Shown here one piece after another: positions 24,405 through 36,619 of a stretch of DNA of 64,000 nt; positions within the stretch are counted from its first letter, which is position 1, and each line of letters opens with the position of its first letter. The stretch spans positions 1,054,001-1,118,000 of the forward strand of contig JAESUZ010002888.1 in NCBI GenBank assembly GCA_017311185.1, written 5' to 3'. The translations under genes and the position numbers were made by a program. Under the pieces are notes generated by a model, which worked only from the letters and a program-made list of their open reading frames with translations, made no database searches and was not told the origin of the DNA. This stretch comes from Proteles cristata cristata. Lineage: Eukaryota; Chordata; Mammalia; Carnivora; Hyaenidae.

Positions 24405-24869
24405 AAAAGACTGAAAGAATTTATAATGTGCTAATCAAGGGGGAGAAGAGAAAATCATTACCTAACATAGTCTGTGAAAGTCAAAGAATGTGTATTTGGA
24501 AGTGAATGAAGAATGAAGTATTCCAAAAATGTTCAGACAGAAACAGCAAATCTCCTAGGCACAAGGATCAGGTTGTTCAAAAATTCTGATAGTATAACAT
24601 GTGATACAAAACAATGGGATAATAATTTTGAAGAACGGAAGAATAATCAACATAGTACTGGACATCCCAGGCACAGCAATCACATAAGAAAAAGGAATAA
24701 AAAGCATCCAAATGCTATTTTCAGATGACATGATAATATATATAGAAATCCTAAAGATTCCACCAAAAAACTAATGTAACAAATAAATTCAGTAAGGACG
24801 CAGAATACAAAATCAATACATAGAAATCTGTTGTATTTCTATGCCCCAATAATGAAACAGCAGTAAGAT

Positions 24870-24927
24870 TTTGTTTAAGAAAACAATCCCATTAACAATT
24901 GTTTAAGAGAACAATCCCATTAACCAT
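24870..24927. repeat. About 29 bp tandem duplication inside the L1
   Basis: The text around 'gtttaagaaaacaatcccat' (from about 24873) is repeated at once as 'gtttaagagaacaatcccat' (from 24901). The standard L1 carries this block once. Confidence 0.85.
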
Positions 24928-26303
24928 TACACTAAAAAGAATAAAAGACCTAGGAATAAACTCAACCAAGGAGGTGAAAAACCTATACTCTGAAAACTAT
25001 AAAACACTGATGAAAGAAATTGAAGACAATCCAAACAGATGGAAAGATATTTCATGCACATGGATTCGAAGAACAAGCATTGTTAAAATGTCCACATCCC
25101 CCTAACCCATCAATAGATTTAATGCAATTCTTATCAAAATATCAACAGAAATTTTCATAGAAATAGAACAAAAAACTGTAAAAATTGTTTGGAACCCCAA
25201 GAGATCCCACAGCACCAGAGCAATCTTGAAAAAGAGAAACAAAACTGGAAGTATCACAGCCCCAGATTTTAAATTATACTACAAAGCTGGAGTCATAAAA
25301 CCAAATGGTAATGTCACAAAAATAGACACATAGATCAATGGAACAGAATTGAGAGCCCATAACTAAACCCACGATTACAAGGTCAATTAATCTATCACAA
25401 AGGAGGCAAGATTATATAGTAGAGAGAAGTCTTTTCAATAAATGGTACCAAGAAAGTTGGATAACAACATGCAAAAGAATGAAAGTAGACCATTTCTTGC
25501 ACCAAACCCAAAAAATGAACTCAAAATGGATTAATGACTTAAAAGTGAGGCCTGAAGGCATAAAAATCCTGGAGGAGAGCATAGGCAGTAATTACTCTGA
25601 CATCATCTATAATAATAACATTTTCTCAAATATGAGTCTCCTGAGGCAATGGAAACAAAAGCAAAAACAAACTACTGGCACTACATCAAAATTAAACATT
25701 TCTGCATAAGTAAAGAAAACAACTAACAAAACTAAGACAATCTACTGAATAGGAGAAGATATTTTCAAATGACATGTCCAATAAAGAGCTAGTGTCCAAA
25801 TATATAAAGAATGCATACAATTCCATACCTAAGAAAACAAAAAATCCAATTATAAATAGGCAAAATATATGAACAGACATTTCTCTGAAGCAGATATACA
25901 GATGGCTAACTGACACATGAAGAGATGCTCAACATTACTGATCACCAAGGAAATACAAATCAAAATTACAATGAGACATTATCACACACCTGTCAGAATG
26001 GCTAAAATCAACAACACAAGAAACAAAAGATGTTGGCGAGGATGTGGGAAAAAACTCTAGTGCACTATTGGTGGGTATACAAACTGGTACAGCCACTGTG
26101 GAAAAGAGTACAGAGGGTTCCTCAAAAGATTAAAAACAACTACCCTACGGTCTGGCAGTTACACTACTAGGCATTTACCCAAAGAATACAAAAATACTTA
26201 TTCAAAGGGGTACATGCATTCCAATGTTTCCTAGCTGCATTAGCCAAGTTATGGAATCCATCCATCATGGTCCATATGTCCATTGACTGATGGATGGATA
26301 AAT

Positions 26304-26305
<2 letters not shown>

Positions 26306-26338
<33 letters not shown>
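26306..26338. repeat. (GT)n microsatellite inside the L1
   Basis: GT tract of about 30 bp lying in ORF2 between 'gatggataaatac' and 'actcagccataaaaagaatg'. It has expanded from the GT/TA-rich spot at this position of the L1. Confidence 0.95.
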
Positions 26339-26340
<2 letters not shown>

Positions 26341-26824
26341 ATTTTACTCAGCCATAAAAAGAATGAAATCTTTCTATTTGCAATGACATGGATGGAGCTA
26401 GAGAGTATCTTGTTAAGTGAAATAGAGAAAGACAAATACCATATGGTTTCACTCATATGTGGCTTTTAAGAAACAAAAAAATGAGCAAAGGGAAAAGAGA
26501 GAGAGAGGCAAACCAAGAAACAGATTCTTAACTATAGAGGATAAATTGATGGTTACCAGAGGGGAGGTGGGAGGGGGTGGGTGAAATAGGTGAAGGGGAT
26601 TACGAGTACACCTATGTTGATGAGCACTGAGTAATGCATAGAATTGTTGAATCATTGTATTGTGCACCTGAAACTAATATAATACTTACGTTAACTATAG
26701 GGAATTTAAAATGAAATAATTTTTTTAAATGTCATTTGATATTTTATATATCCCTCTCAGAAGATGCAGTGAAGTAGACAAAAAAATAAGTGACCTATTC
26801 TCTATACTGACTCTAGAACAGAAT

Positions 26825-27370
26825 GTAAATTAGGTTATGTCATTTTCCATCATTCTTAGAATAAAATCCAGAAGATTCTACAAGTCTTTGGCTGATTTGG
26901 CTCATGATTTGGTCCCATCTTATTTAATTGTTTTTTCTATAATACATTTTTGTATTATAGAAAGAATTAGTCTCTCTACTAGTCTTTGGAAGATCCCAAC
27001 CTCCTTCGTGCCTCTGATTTTGGAGTTTACTGTTCCCTGCTACAGTAATCTTTCACTTATATCTCCTTTGGGTCACTCAGGTCTCTCCTCTCTCCTTACA
27101 TTAGCTCTTCCTCAGAAAGGCCTGCCCATTCATGTTACATTGGAGACAAACAATAAAATAAACAGACAAAATCCCCCCTCTTCTAATTCTCCATTCCAAC
27201 TCTATTTCTTCAGCAGGTACCACTATCTGGTAACTCCATCTTGTTTACTTCTTTACTTGTCTCTTCCTCTAAGTGTGAAAGCTCCTATGAGGACTAGGGC
27301 TTTTTATTCACTGCATAGTCTCACCCTTCACCAGAGTGCCTGCCACACATTGTGTGCTGATGTGTTACTG
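26825..27370 (+). repeat. LINE-2 (L2) 3' region fragment
   Basis: L2 landmarks in sense order: 'agaataaaatccagaagatt' with 'gatttggctcatgatttggt', the promoter-proximal 'ctcctctctccttacatta', and 'cctcagaaaggcctgcccat'. The window's longest open frame (226 codons, 26837-27517) overlies this L2 and the next MIR, and is a chance frame with no recognisable domain. Confidence 0.65.
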
Positions 27371-27379
27371 AACAAGGAC

Positions 27380-27590
27380 GCAAGATGCAGAGGAGAGAAC
27401 ATGGCCTTTGGGATCCTGGATTTCCAACTTGGCCAGTTGTGGAACTTTCAAACTCTTCTGGCTTCAGTTTTCTCATCTGTAGAGATTGTGGTTTTTAACA
27501 GGCAGGCTCAGTTGTAAGGATGAACTCACTTATGAGTTAATTCATGTGAAAAGTGCCTAAAATGGTGCCTACTGTTTAACCGATAAGTTG
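27380..27590 (+). repeat. MIR SINE
   Basis: MIR core in sense orientation: 'gcagaggagagaacatggcc', 'cttcagttttctcatctgta', 'gtaaggatgaactcactta', ending 'aagtgcctaaaatggtgcct'. Confidence 0.75.
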
Positions 27591-27599
27591 ATGAAGGTA

Positions 27600-29146
27600 A
27601 TGAGGAAGACTGGGTTTTCAAACCCTTCAATCCTTAGCTCAGTTGCCCTTGATGCAGAATTATTAGTACGATTACAAGCTAAAACTACCACGGTGGAATT
27701 TCCTGGTCCTGTGCCCTTCCTTATTTCTCACAGTAAAACATGAGTGTTACATTCAGGTCAGAAAACCACTTGAACTTCATTTTGATTATTATGACAATGT
27801 TATCAGGCCTACCAGATTAAAGCAATCGCCACCTCTGTATTGTTTCTACACGCAGGCAAAGTGGAGGGTATGCATTATGATTAAATAACACAGAACCTGC
27901 TCCGCCACTTGCATAGAATTAATTTTGGTATAGCTTCCATTTCATTAAAGAAACACTTTAAAACAGGTCAAGTGTAACCAAGACTAAATTGAAAATGCAT
28001 TATTCTATTTTGGTAGGCCCTCCAAGCTGATACATATTTAATGCAATTTTATAAGGAAGTTCAAATGTCAGGCAGACTCCTTTAAGGAAACAAATGTCTT
28101 AAGTCTCACACTAGGTAATTTTAGAATAAACACTCAGTATATCTCTTCCACTATCCTGGAGCACTCCATGCACAGAAAATAAGCTGTTTGTGTGAGTTAT
28201 GTGGAAGACAGCTGACAGCAGTACATTGAATACTGTTCTCTTTATTGTCTGTATCTCTTTGGGGCTTGCTTTATGCTTTGAGGAATACCTTAGATTTTTC
28301 TACATCTTTTCCCACGGTATTGGATTCTTGGAATTATGGACATTCAATGAAATTTAAGTCCATGCCTTGTTGTTTATCCACATATTACCAGTTTTATTCA
28401 CCAGGTTGTTGGGTCAGCAAGATAGCCGCAATGACTTTTAACTTTTCCCTAAGTGTAAAAGCAGCTCCTTTTAGATAAAACCACTTTCTGCAGGAAATGC
28501 CACTTAAAAAATGGACATTTTATTTCTATAACTGTGCTGATTTTCCAAAAATGATTGCATGGACTACTGAGTCATGTACACTGGACATTAGCATTTGGCA
28601 CTGTGGTGGGGGATCTGGGCAGAGGAATGAAGTTGTACAGTGGAGTTGTGAGTTGTGGCTATAAATCATTTAGTGTAGTGTTTGGTTCTCAAAACACTCA
28701 AATGAATGGAAAAAGAAGAGAGTTGAAATTCCTTCCCATCCTGCCAGACTGCTTTCGGAGAATGCAAGATGAGAATTTCTGTGCTTTATTTTTCAACTTG
28801 TGTCATGAGTTTCAAAAGATCATTGGATTTTTTAGGAATACTTTCACAGATCTAAAGATACCACAACTTGATCATTTTCCAGAAAAAAAATCTCTGAGTA
28901 TATATACTGTTATGTCTACTTTTTTCCCTACAGCCAGATCACTCTACCCAGAGCTGACTACCATTTAGGAAATCTGACTACCTCAACCCCATTTTCTTCT
29001 GCTCCGGTGTCCTGTTTAGCAGTAAACTGTACTATGTGTCCCACACAGTCATCCTGGTAATAAAGACGAAAACCTAGGCTCATTTAGGCTTCTTCTTCAT
29101 CTAGATCTCAAACACCAGAGTCCTCAAGTCCTATGTATTTGGTCTT
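27600..29146. other. Repeat-poor segment, possibly conserved noncoding
   Basis: No repeat recognised. A 137-codon plus-strand frame (28555-28968) opens from a TTG, not an ATG. Its first ATG lies further in and its composition is unremarkable, so I do not call it a gene. The stretch 27750-28000 keeps homeodomain-like ATTA motifs and looks non-random, but this is only an impression. Confidence 0.35.
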
Positions 29147-29352
29147 TACATTTTTTTTAACCTTTATTCATTTTTGAGAGACAGAGTGTGAGCCAGGGAG
29201 GGGCAGAGGGAGAGGGAGACACAGAACTGAAAGAGGCTCCACGGTCTGAGCTGTCAGCACAGAGCCCAACGCGGGGCTCGGACCCACAAATTGCGAGATC
29301 CCTACCCAAGCCGAAGTTGGACACTTAACCAACCAAGCCACCCAGGTGCCCC
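29147..29352 (-). mobile_element. CAN-SINE (felid type)
   Basis: Minus-strand copy: 'tttattcatttttgagagac' at the tail end, 'ctgtcagcacagagcccaac', ending 'accaagccacccaggtgccc' at 29351. Imperfect flanking repeats 'tatttggtctttac' and 'atatttggcctttt' are a possible target-site duplication. Confidence 0.92.
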
Positions 29353-29379
29353 CTTAAATATTTGGCCTTTTAAAGCATA

Positions 29380-30400
29380 TCTTGTATTTATCTCCACTTG
29401 TTAAACTTCCATGTTTCAGTTGGGTCAATGCAATTCCCTTTTAATTGATCTTTTGTTTTTGTCTTGTCTTTTCCTAAATTCATCGACCTTACTTCTACAG
29501 TGCTCTTCCTAAAACTCAGATCTTCTCCCATTACTTTCCTGTTTTAAATTCTTCACTGTTTCCCATAACGTCATTGTAAAACTCTACACTTCTTAAGGTA
29601 GTTCTAGGATCCGACATGATCTTATTTATCTTACTACTTCTGTCTCTATCACACCTTCCAATGTAACTATTTCCTCCAAACTACTAGCAGTTCCAGAATA
29701 TGCCCCATGCACTCTTGTTTCTCGATGGCTTTGCACAAGGTGTTCCTATGTTCCTTTTTAATTTAACTATTTCTTTACCTTTTAAAACTCAACTCAGGCT
29801 CAACCTATCTAGAAGGCCTCGTTGGGTCTATATCCTAACGGGAGTTCCTCCTCCCTGTGAAGCTATGATATCACCCTCGTGTCTTTATCATAAAAGTCAG
29901 GACCCTTTTCCTGCAGTTGAAGATAACAAGGGCCTGCATGCTTGTCAAACTTAGAAATCTTTCCTCAGTATTAATCCTCCCTAAACTCTCTGAGGAACCG
30001 TGCTCTCTAGAATACCACCTCTTTTGTAAACATCCTCCTTTTTGGTATTCCCGGGCTCAGACTCAGGAACCCTATCTCTTTTTCCACTTCCTGTGTTCTT
30101 CCAGGGCTCTCTGCCACCCTTCCTCTGTGGAAGTAGGAGTGTTTCTTGCAACTCTATCTTTAGATTTCTGATCTTTTTTTTTCCCATACATTTACTCTGC
30201 ATGAATATGGTTTCTTATATTTAGAAACAACATCTCTATGGGATAAATCCTGAATCTCTATTCTCAATGCAGACCATAGTCCAAGATACTCCACTGTAAC
30301 TTAAAATTCCTTCATAATACTTACCAAAGTTACTGTTTTTGTATTTGCATGATTTTATGATTCCCTTGAATGCCACCATTATTTTTCTAGTGCCTGGTAC
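29380..30400 (+). repeat. LINE-2 (L2) 3' region, about 1 kb
   Basis: Diverged L2 wording in sense order: 'ctcccattactttcctgttt', 'gatccgacatgatcttattt', 'tcgatggctttgcacaaggt' with 'gttcctatgttcc', then a pyrimidine-rich tail and 'ctagtgcctggtact' near the end. Overlapping open frames of 60-84 codons are incidental. Confidence 0.6.
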
Positions 30401-30403
30401 TAA

Positions 30404-30586
30404 ACACACACACACGTGTGTGTGTGTGTACATATATAAATCACACATAAAATCACACACATAAAGTCAATGTGTGTGTATATATATATATACACACACA
30501 TATATATATATTCCTTAGTAGTGAAAGTAAATCTTATTCCAACTAATATATGTATTTAGTTGTGTGTGTGTGTGTGTGTGTGTGTA
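30404..30586. repeat. Cluster of AC/GT/TA microsatellites with exact palindromes
   Basis: 30404-30427 is (AC)6(GT)6, a perfect 24 bp palindrome. 30471-30500 is another exact self-complementary sequence of 30 bp with GT, TA and AC arms, followed by more TA. A plain GT tract follows at about 30560-30586. Alternating purine-pyrimidine runs of this kind can adopt Z-DNA or cruciform structures. Confidence 0.95.
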
Positions 30587-30689
30587 TAATCAATAATTAC
30601 TTGTGGAATAAATGAATAATAACCAGATGCTATTGGGGCTATGCTAAATGGTACCATTTTTTTCTGAACTGCTTTTAATTTCTTTTAAT

Positions 30690-30901
30690 AATTTTTAAAA
30701 TTTTTATTTATTTTTGAGAGAGAGAGAGAGACAGAGTATGAGCAGGATAGGGGCAGAGTAAAAGAGACACAGAATCTGAAGCAGGCTCCAGGCTCCAAGT
30801 TGTGAGCACAGAGCTTGATGCAGGGCTGGAATTCATGAACCGTGAGATCGTGACCTGAGCCAAAGTCGGATGCTCAACCAACTGAGCCACCCAGGTGCCC
30901 C
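30690..30901 (-). mobile_element. CAN-SINE (felid type)
   Basis: Minus-strand copy from 'atttatttttgagagagaga' to '…gagccacccaggtgcccc' at 30901. Flanks 'gaactgctttta' and 'gagctgcatttta' are consistent with a slightly mutated target-site duplication. Confidence 0.92.
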
Positions 30902-31263
30902 AGAGCTGCATTTTAGAAATGTAAACAGTATCCCCATATTTTATTTTGTTTTTAAATTTTAATTTTTGTAGAGTTAACATACAGTTTTTTAAAGTTTCTT
31001 ATTTTAACAGTATCCTGTATTTTAAGGGGCTATGTGTCTATGTAGGGCTTGCTAAGAGATGGCTCTTGAAAACTAGTTTTGTGATATTTCTAGAACATTA
31101 ACCATCATCAGGCTATGTAAAGAAGGAAAGACTGACAGGAAAGATGTGCTATTCAGTGTGGTTGAAAGGATGCTTCCATCCATCTCAAGCCAAGTAAAAG
31201 GAGATTTAGGAAGATATGGAGAAGAATTCTCAGACTGGCATGTGCGGTGGTGTGCAGATTTTA

Positions 31264-31284
31264 CACTGCCCTCTAGGGGTGTCA
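31264..31284 (-). promoter_or_regulatory. CTCF-like motif, minus orientation
   Basis: 'actgccctctaggggtg' resembles the reverse complement of the CTCF core (TGCCCYCTRSTGG-like). It sits in non-repetitive DNA. Motif resemblance only. Confidence 0.35.
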
Positions 31285-31739
31285 TTTGCATTACAGGCAT
31301 AAGAGTAAAATAATTTTCAATTATTTAATTGAAATCATTTCAATTAAAATATTTTGTTCTAATAAACTCAGCATATATTATGACAATTTTATGACAGATG
31401 GAAATATAACATTGTGGGTAAGTGGTACCTTTTCCTACTTTGCACAAAGGTGGACTGGAAGCAGGCCTGGGTTTGATATTTTCTGTCAAATTTTGTAAGC
31501 TATGGAGATTACAGTCACCATACAAAATTTTACTCACGTACAAATATTTAAAGAGACTAACTGAATCTGGGTGCTAGTAAAGAGTGGGGAGAGAAAACTA
31601 ATTGTAATAAGATGTATTTTCACTGCTAAGGACCAAGAGTTCATGCTTCGTTTGGGCCTTAAGTAGTCTTAAAAGAAATCAGTCTTCCAGCTAGGGCAAA
31701 GTGACCTTCATGGAAAAAGTCTGTGTGTATGGCTTATGA

Positions 31740-32040
31740 TGGCTTAGTAACAAATTGTCCTCAAACTTAGTAGATTGAAATGATGACATTTATTTCGCTC
31801 ACAAATCTGCAATCTGGACAGGGCTCAACAAGAACGACGGTCTCTGATTCAGTTGATAAAAACTGGGGAGGCTTAAAGGCTTGGGGCAGAAATCACAAGG
31901 AGGCTCATTCACTCAGTTGCCTGCCACCAGGGTTGGGGAGACTCCAGCATCAGGGATCTGGAACAGCTGAGGCTCCTTGGGCATCTCTAGCTCTGTGTGA
32001 ACAACTCTCTATGTGAGCTTTGTAGCATGGTGGATTTAGG
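31740..32040 (+). repeat. Ancient interspersed repeat, family unassigned
   Basis: Wording such as 'taacaaattgtcctcaaact' with 'tagtagattgaaatgatgac' and 'tcgctcacaaatctgcaatc' parallels the repeat at 20715-21185 ('…lacking consensus… cttaaa… tttattatcttacag'). It is probably a related old mammalian element. Confidence 0.45.
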
Positions 32041-32378
32041 ACAGCCAGTCGTCTTACATTACCATGTCAGGGCCCTCAATGAGTGTGTTATAAGAGAGAT
32101 GACGCGACAGAAGCTTATGACCTAGCTTTAAAAGACACACAGTACTACTTCTGGTATGTTTAATTGGTTGAAGACATTATGAAGTTCCACCTAGTTCCAA
32201 GAGGAGGGAACAGAGGTCCTTCTGGATAGAAGAATGAGAATGTCACATTGTAGGAAGAGCCTGTGGCAGGGGATATATACTGGCCTATCAAGTAAAATGA
32301 GCTATGGAGGGTCATGAGGCATCAGTTACAAAGTATGTTGCCAGTGTCTGGAGAATTCCAGTTCATGAAGTCTCCAAA

Positions 32379-32409
<31 letters not shown>

Positions 32410-32699
32410 AAAACCTGCTACAGAAGTGCCTCAAAGGAAAGCTAGTGTCTGGGCACCTGTCACATCAAGGACCTTACTGGCAGCTTACGAAACCACCGTC
32501 ATTTGTTCTTTATGCCAGGCTGGAATCCTCGATAAGATTCATCTCTTTTTTTTGCATCCCTTGTTTCTAATTGTTAACCGTAACTCATTTCTTCATGTTA
32601 AATATTAATCATGATCAATGTTTCTTTCCCATTGTCACTAACTTCTGCAGGTACTTAGCTCGTATCTAGTTTACTGTAATGTCTTTTAGCATTCTTTTC

Positions 32700-33060
32700 T
32701 GCTCCTCCTTTCCATCCTATATACTGTTATCAAAGTTTCTATTTTTTTCTAGAATCTGTTGAAACATTTCAAATATACATAAAAGCTGGAAGGATTGATT
32801 ATGCACTAACACCAGTGTACCAAGACCCAAATTTCTAACATTTTGCTAATTTTATGTTATCATGTAATTATTTGTTCATCCATCTCTCTATTCACAAATC
32901 CATCTTATTTTTATAAGGTATGTCAAAGTAAGTTGCATGCAAAAGCACACTTCATTCCTAAATTCATTGAGAATGCATATCATCAACCAGCATTCAGTAT
33001 TTGTGTTCAATACATATTTGTTTTAAGTACACCATGTGACAGGTTTACAATGCATTTTTA
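32700..33060 (+). repeat. Possible ancient LINE-type relic
   Basis: 'tgttgaaacatttcaaatat' followed by 'acataaaagctggaaggatt', 'caagacccaaatttctaaca' and 'aagtaagttgcatgcaaaag' resembles a common old mammalian LINE 3' sequence. The match is from memory and loose. Confidence 0.4.
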
Positions 33061-33299
33061 AATGTCATTTTTATTATGCCATCCCTCTTTCTAAGAAACC
33101 CAAATGGCTTCCTACTGTATATCAAAATTAGCCACCCCAAATCTTTTCTTAACACAATACACATTAATTATCCAATTGGTTTTCAAATCACTTCCCTTTC
33201 CTTCTATAGCGTGAGTCCTACATAATGTGTGATGGCCATTGACACCTCTGTGTGTGTCACATCAAGGACAGGTCAGAGAGGCCTGTGAGGGTGGTCTGG

Positions 33300-33550
33300 C
33301 ACCTGAGACTATGGATAAATAACTGAGTAGAATACCTAGGTTAAAAATCCAGGTGCTGCCACTAACTTGCTTTGTGAATTATGGTAAATTACCTAACCTA
33401 AGACTTAGTTTCCTAATCTTTAAGTTGGAAACCTACCTAAAAAGGTTCCTGTGAGAGTTACTGATAACATGTGTACAGCGCCAGCTAAGATGCTTAACAG
33501 ATAGTAGGTGCTCAATAAATGACACATAGCAAGTGCTCATTAATGCTGAT
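33300..33550 (+). repeat. MIR SINE
   Basis: Long MIR match: 'aggtgctgccactaacttgc', 'agacttagtttcctaatctt', 'cctgtgagagttactgataa', ending 'gtaggtgctcaataaatgac'. The 3' tail includes a second partial copy of the terminal wording. Confidence 0.88.
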
Positions 33551-33559
33551 TTATATTAA

Positions 33560-36500
33560 TAAATTTCACCTCATAGTAAAATTTCACCTCAAGAAATTTA
33601 AGGCTAATCCTATATTTTACTAACAAAAATAATTTTCAATAGAAAACAAATTTTTTCCTTGGATATAATATTTTTAAAAAACATAATTTACTATGGATTT
33701 GGCAGTAAGCAAAGTTTCTCTTCATACTTGAGCAGGAAGACCTGTATATAAATCACATGTTGTTCTGTTTCCTCATCTGGGTTCATATCTGAGTGAATGA
33801 ATACCTAGGGTACAAAATATGTGGAAAGTTGGATGGATGGGCCACATTTAATATTTTTCTTCACATTTCCTTCAAGTACCCTGAGTATATACTCACTAAA
33901 CTATTTCTATCATAAGGCTGATTTTCTAAACATCTACATTGAAAATCCTTTCTCTCCTGGATTAGATGTTGAGCTCAGTGCTTTACACACAGGTTTTTAA
34001 CAAATGTGAACTATTATTGTTGTTGCATTTGTCCATTTAGGAGACAAAGCAAGTCAAAGGTGCAGCTGACATAAGAACTATGCTCTTTTATGTAGTGTAT
34101 GTCCATGTACAAAATGATTCTGCCATTGAAGTTCACTGTAAAAAACCTTTGAGTAAGTGCTTTTTTCTTCAAATGAATTATTAGTAGAGCCATTAAATAA
34201 TTACTATTTTCACTATTTTAGTCATATTGTTCTGTTCTCAGAACAAAGATGTTTTCACAAAACCAAACTCTTCCATTAGAGCTCTTTCTAAACACTGTAA
34301 AATGTATCCTGCAGTACGTGGACGAGAGATCTGCGAGTTGGTTAGCTTCTTGGTGTTTATGTTTTCTCTAGTGTTTTACATGGGCAGGCACATCTAACAC
34401 TCATTACTAATACTAATGTTAGTATTCTTTTTTTTCTTATTTTAAACAAAAACATCTTGAAATAGTAGACATGCCCAATGTGGAGAATCAAGAAAACACT
34501 TTATATGCAGTAGTAATCAGCGGGTTACCTACTAACCTCTCAAGAGCTACATCTGTTCCAAGAGGTAAGAAGCTATATGTTCCTTTCACTTACCTCAGAA
34601 CAAGCACAAAATATAAGTTTGCTGACTAAATAAATAAAATACTAGCTTATTGTAGTTTGGTCAGCAAAATCTTTCCTTCTGATTGACTGAAGACCGATGG
34701 TGAGCCAAAAAGTAATTAATTGTTCTACTTTCATTTTTAAAGGGTAAAAACAAAAATGTACTAAGTCTGAGATTTTCAGTATGTTGTGAAAGGAAGTACA
34801 AGTATATATGGGTTTTAGGTCTAGTGGATGGGCAGTTCCCATCCTTCATCTTTTCCTTGGTGGCAGCAAGAAAAACATAAGTCTTATAAATTTTCCCTTT
34901 CCTCATTTCAGTACAAAGAGATGAAAATGACACAAGTGGTTGTTGAGTTTCATCTTCAGTTGGTGCTATTTATATGTCACTACTCCTTCATAAAGCTTTG
35001 ATTGTAAATTTCAATGAAATCAGAATCAAATGAGGGAATACATGATGTATCTCTGCAGTAATTAGTGAGATAGAGATTTGACAATTACCCAGTTAATCTG
35101 ATCAACAAAGACAGCCAAATTGGGTAGTTTAAGTCTCAAAGTGGATTTATTTGGCCTAGTCAATCCAAATTGACTATGCACATTAATTACATTAACAACA
35201 CAGCTGCCAACATTCTCCTCGCTATATGTGGAAAGAGCTCAAAAATAGGGGGTGATGAAGGATGCCGAAAGGAAACAAGTGATAGCAAGTAATCAAACAA
35301 AATGTAGCTGACAGATACAAAAAAAAAGCTCACCAAAACAAAAACAACCAACCCCTGCCCCTTCCCCCAGGATTTATTTATAACCTGCAAAAAGATAAAA
35401 AGAGCCGAGGCCATAAAAAAATTTAAAGACAACTAATATCTAATAATATAAAGCATAACAGAAAAGGAGGGAAGCAGTGAGAGAAGATGCTAGTGTACTC
35501 CTGTGGAAAACCTATCAACACATCATCTTTTGTGTAAACAGGCGAAAGATGATCAAAAACTCTGACTTCTTTGCCTTTCAATGATTTAAATAATACTCTT
35601 TAATTTCCCTGTAGTATTTGAACTAGAGTATGACCAAGTCCTTCACTGATCAATCTTTATAGTTGCTGGAACGAAATGCACTATTGTTAGGAGAGGGGAA
35701 ATCTGCCAAATTAAATTATTTTCTGAAATAAAATCATAGGTGAAAAATTCAAGGGTGCAACCATCAAACTACCATGTTAGATACTACAAATTTAAAGAAA
35801 TTTTGTATGGTTTGTTGCTATTAAAGATATTCAAAGAAAAGAAACACCAAATTGGCTTCAGATAAGTTTTTCTTGCATTAAAGTTTTAGTTAAGGAAATT
35901 CAGCGAGAAAAAGTTATGATTGCTTAGAGTATCAACAGACAGCATTCATTTTTCTTACTTATACCATCTTCTATCCCCAGCCCTGAACATTCTACAAAAC
36001 TATTATTTCATGGCTAGTTAGACTTTAAATACATGCTTTTATTTCATCAGAGATCCATTACAATGAAATATATGAGTATCTGCAAAATTAGAATTAAATT
36101 GAATGCAATCATCCTCATTTAAAATAAATCCTTTCCATTGGAAAAGAAAGTACAACTGTAAGGTTACTTTTTTGTTTCTTCTCTGTATAACAATGATCAG
36201 TGGCGAGAGATGATTCCCACCCCTGGCACCACAAAACCACATTATTCATCCTCTTTCCAGATTATTATGGGAACCAAATACTGGCCCACTTTTGTTTTAT
36301 GATCTGGCCTGGAAAAACAACTTCCAACATTACTACAGTATCTCAGTCACAGCAATTACTGCGGTATCATTAATTCCTGGGGCTCATTCATGATCAATAG
36401 TTCTTGACTTTCAAGAACTATTTCCTTAAGTTATGAAAATATTTCCTTAAATTAAGCAAAGCTCAATGGCAAGGATCAGGATTTATGAATGTGCAAATTG

Positions 36501-36599
36501 ACATTTTAAATAGTATCACATGTTTTCCAGAATGGGATTATTTTTCTAGCTATTTTGAAAACATCTAGGTACCATTCACTTATTTCTTACCATAGAGGA
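33560..36599. other. Unique DNA with one weak exon-like segment
   Basis: No repeat recognised over about 3 kb. The plus-strand exon-like segment 34466-34564 is listed separately. Open frames of 66-90 codons on the minus strand (34642-34933, 35187-35432, 36039-36242) are unassigned. Confidence 0.4.
34466..34564 (+). other. Weak exon-like segment, 99 nt
   Basis: A 99 nt stretch sits between an AG preceded at distance by a T-rich tract (34429-34445) and a GTAAG donor (34565-34569). In one frame it is open, reads VENQENTLYAVVISGLPTNL near its centre, and is phase-symmetric. The acceptor is separated from its pyrimidine tract by an A-rich stretch, and the same frame stays open beyond both edges, so the splice boundaries are not confirmed by stops. 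Not recognised as any protein. Confidence 0.2.
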
Positions 36600-36619
36600 G
36601 TCTAACATATTTTCTGAGT

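Larger units (their letters stand above)
24620..26730 (+). mobile_element. Decayed L1: ORF2 RT region to 3' end
   Basis: About 2 kb of older L1 in sense orientation. Near 24712-24760 'ctattttcagatgacatgat' is the reverse-transcriptase active-site region (Asp-Asp pair still readable). Downstream come the familiar ORF2 segments ('aaatcaatacatagaaatct', 'caatcccattaac', 'gacatggatggagctagaga') and a 3' UTR ending near 26720 with 'gaaactaatataatact'. The frame is broken many times: only 60-80 codon pieces remain open, for example 24899-25105 and 25479-25709. The element is dead. Confidence 0.9.

Noticed and set aside
26837..27517. Longest open frame in the window (226 codons)
   Set aside because: It runs across an L2 fragment and into a MIR, with low-complexity leucine/serine-rich translation and no domain. 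A chance frame in repeat DNA.
31366..31418. Plus-strand exon-like block ending GGGTAAGTGG
   Set aside because: Acceptor context is AT-rich with no pyrimidine tract and the open frame is short. Too weak to list.
34585..34625. Minus-strand donor-like GTAAGTG near 34593
   Set aside because: Only a 28 nt possible exon with a poor acceptor could be built from it.
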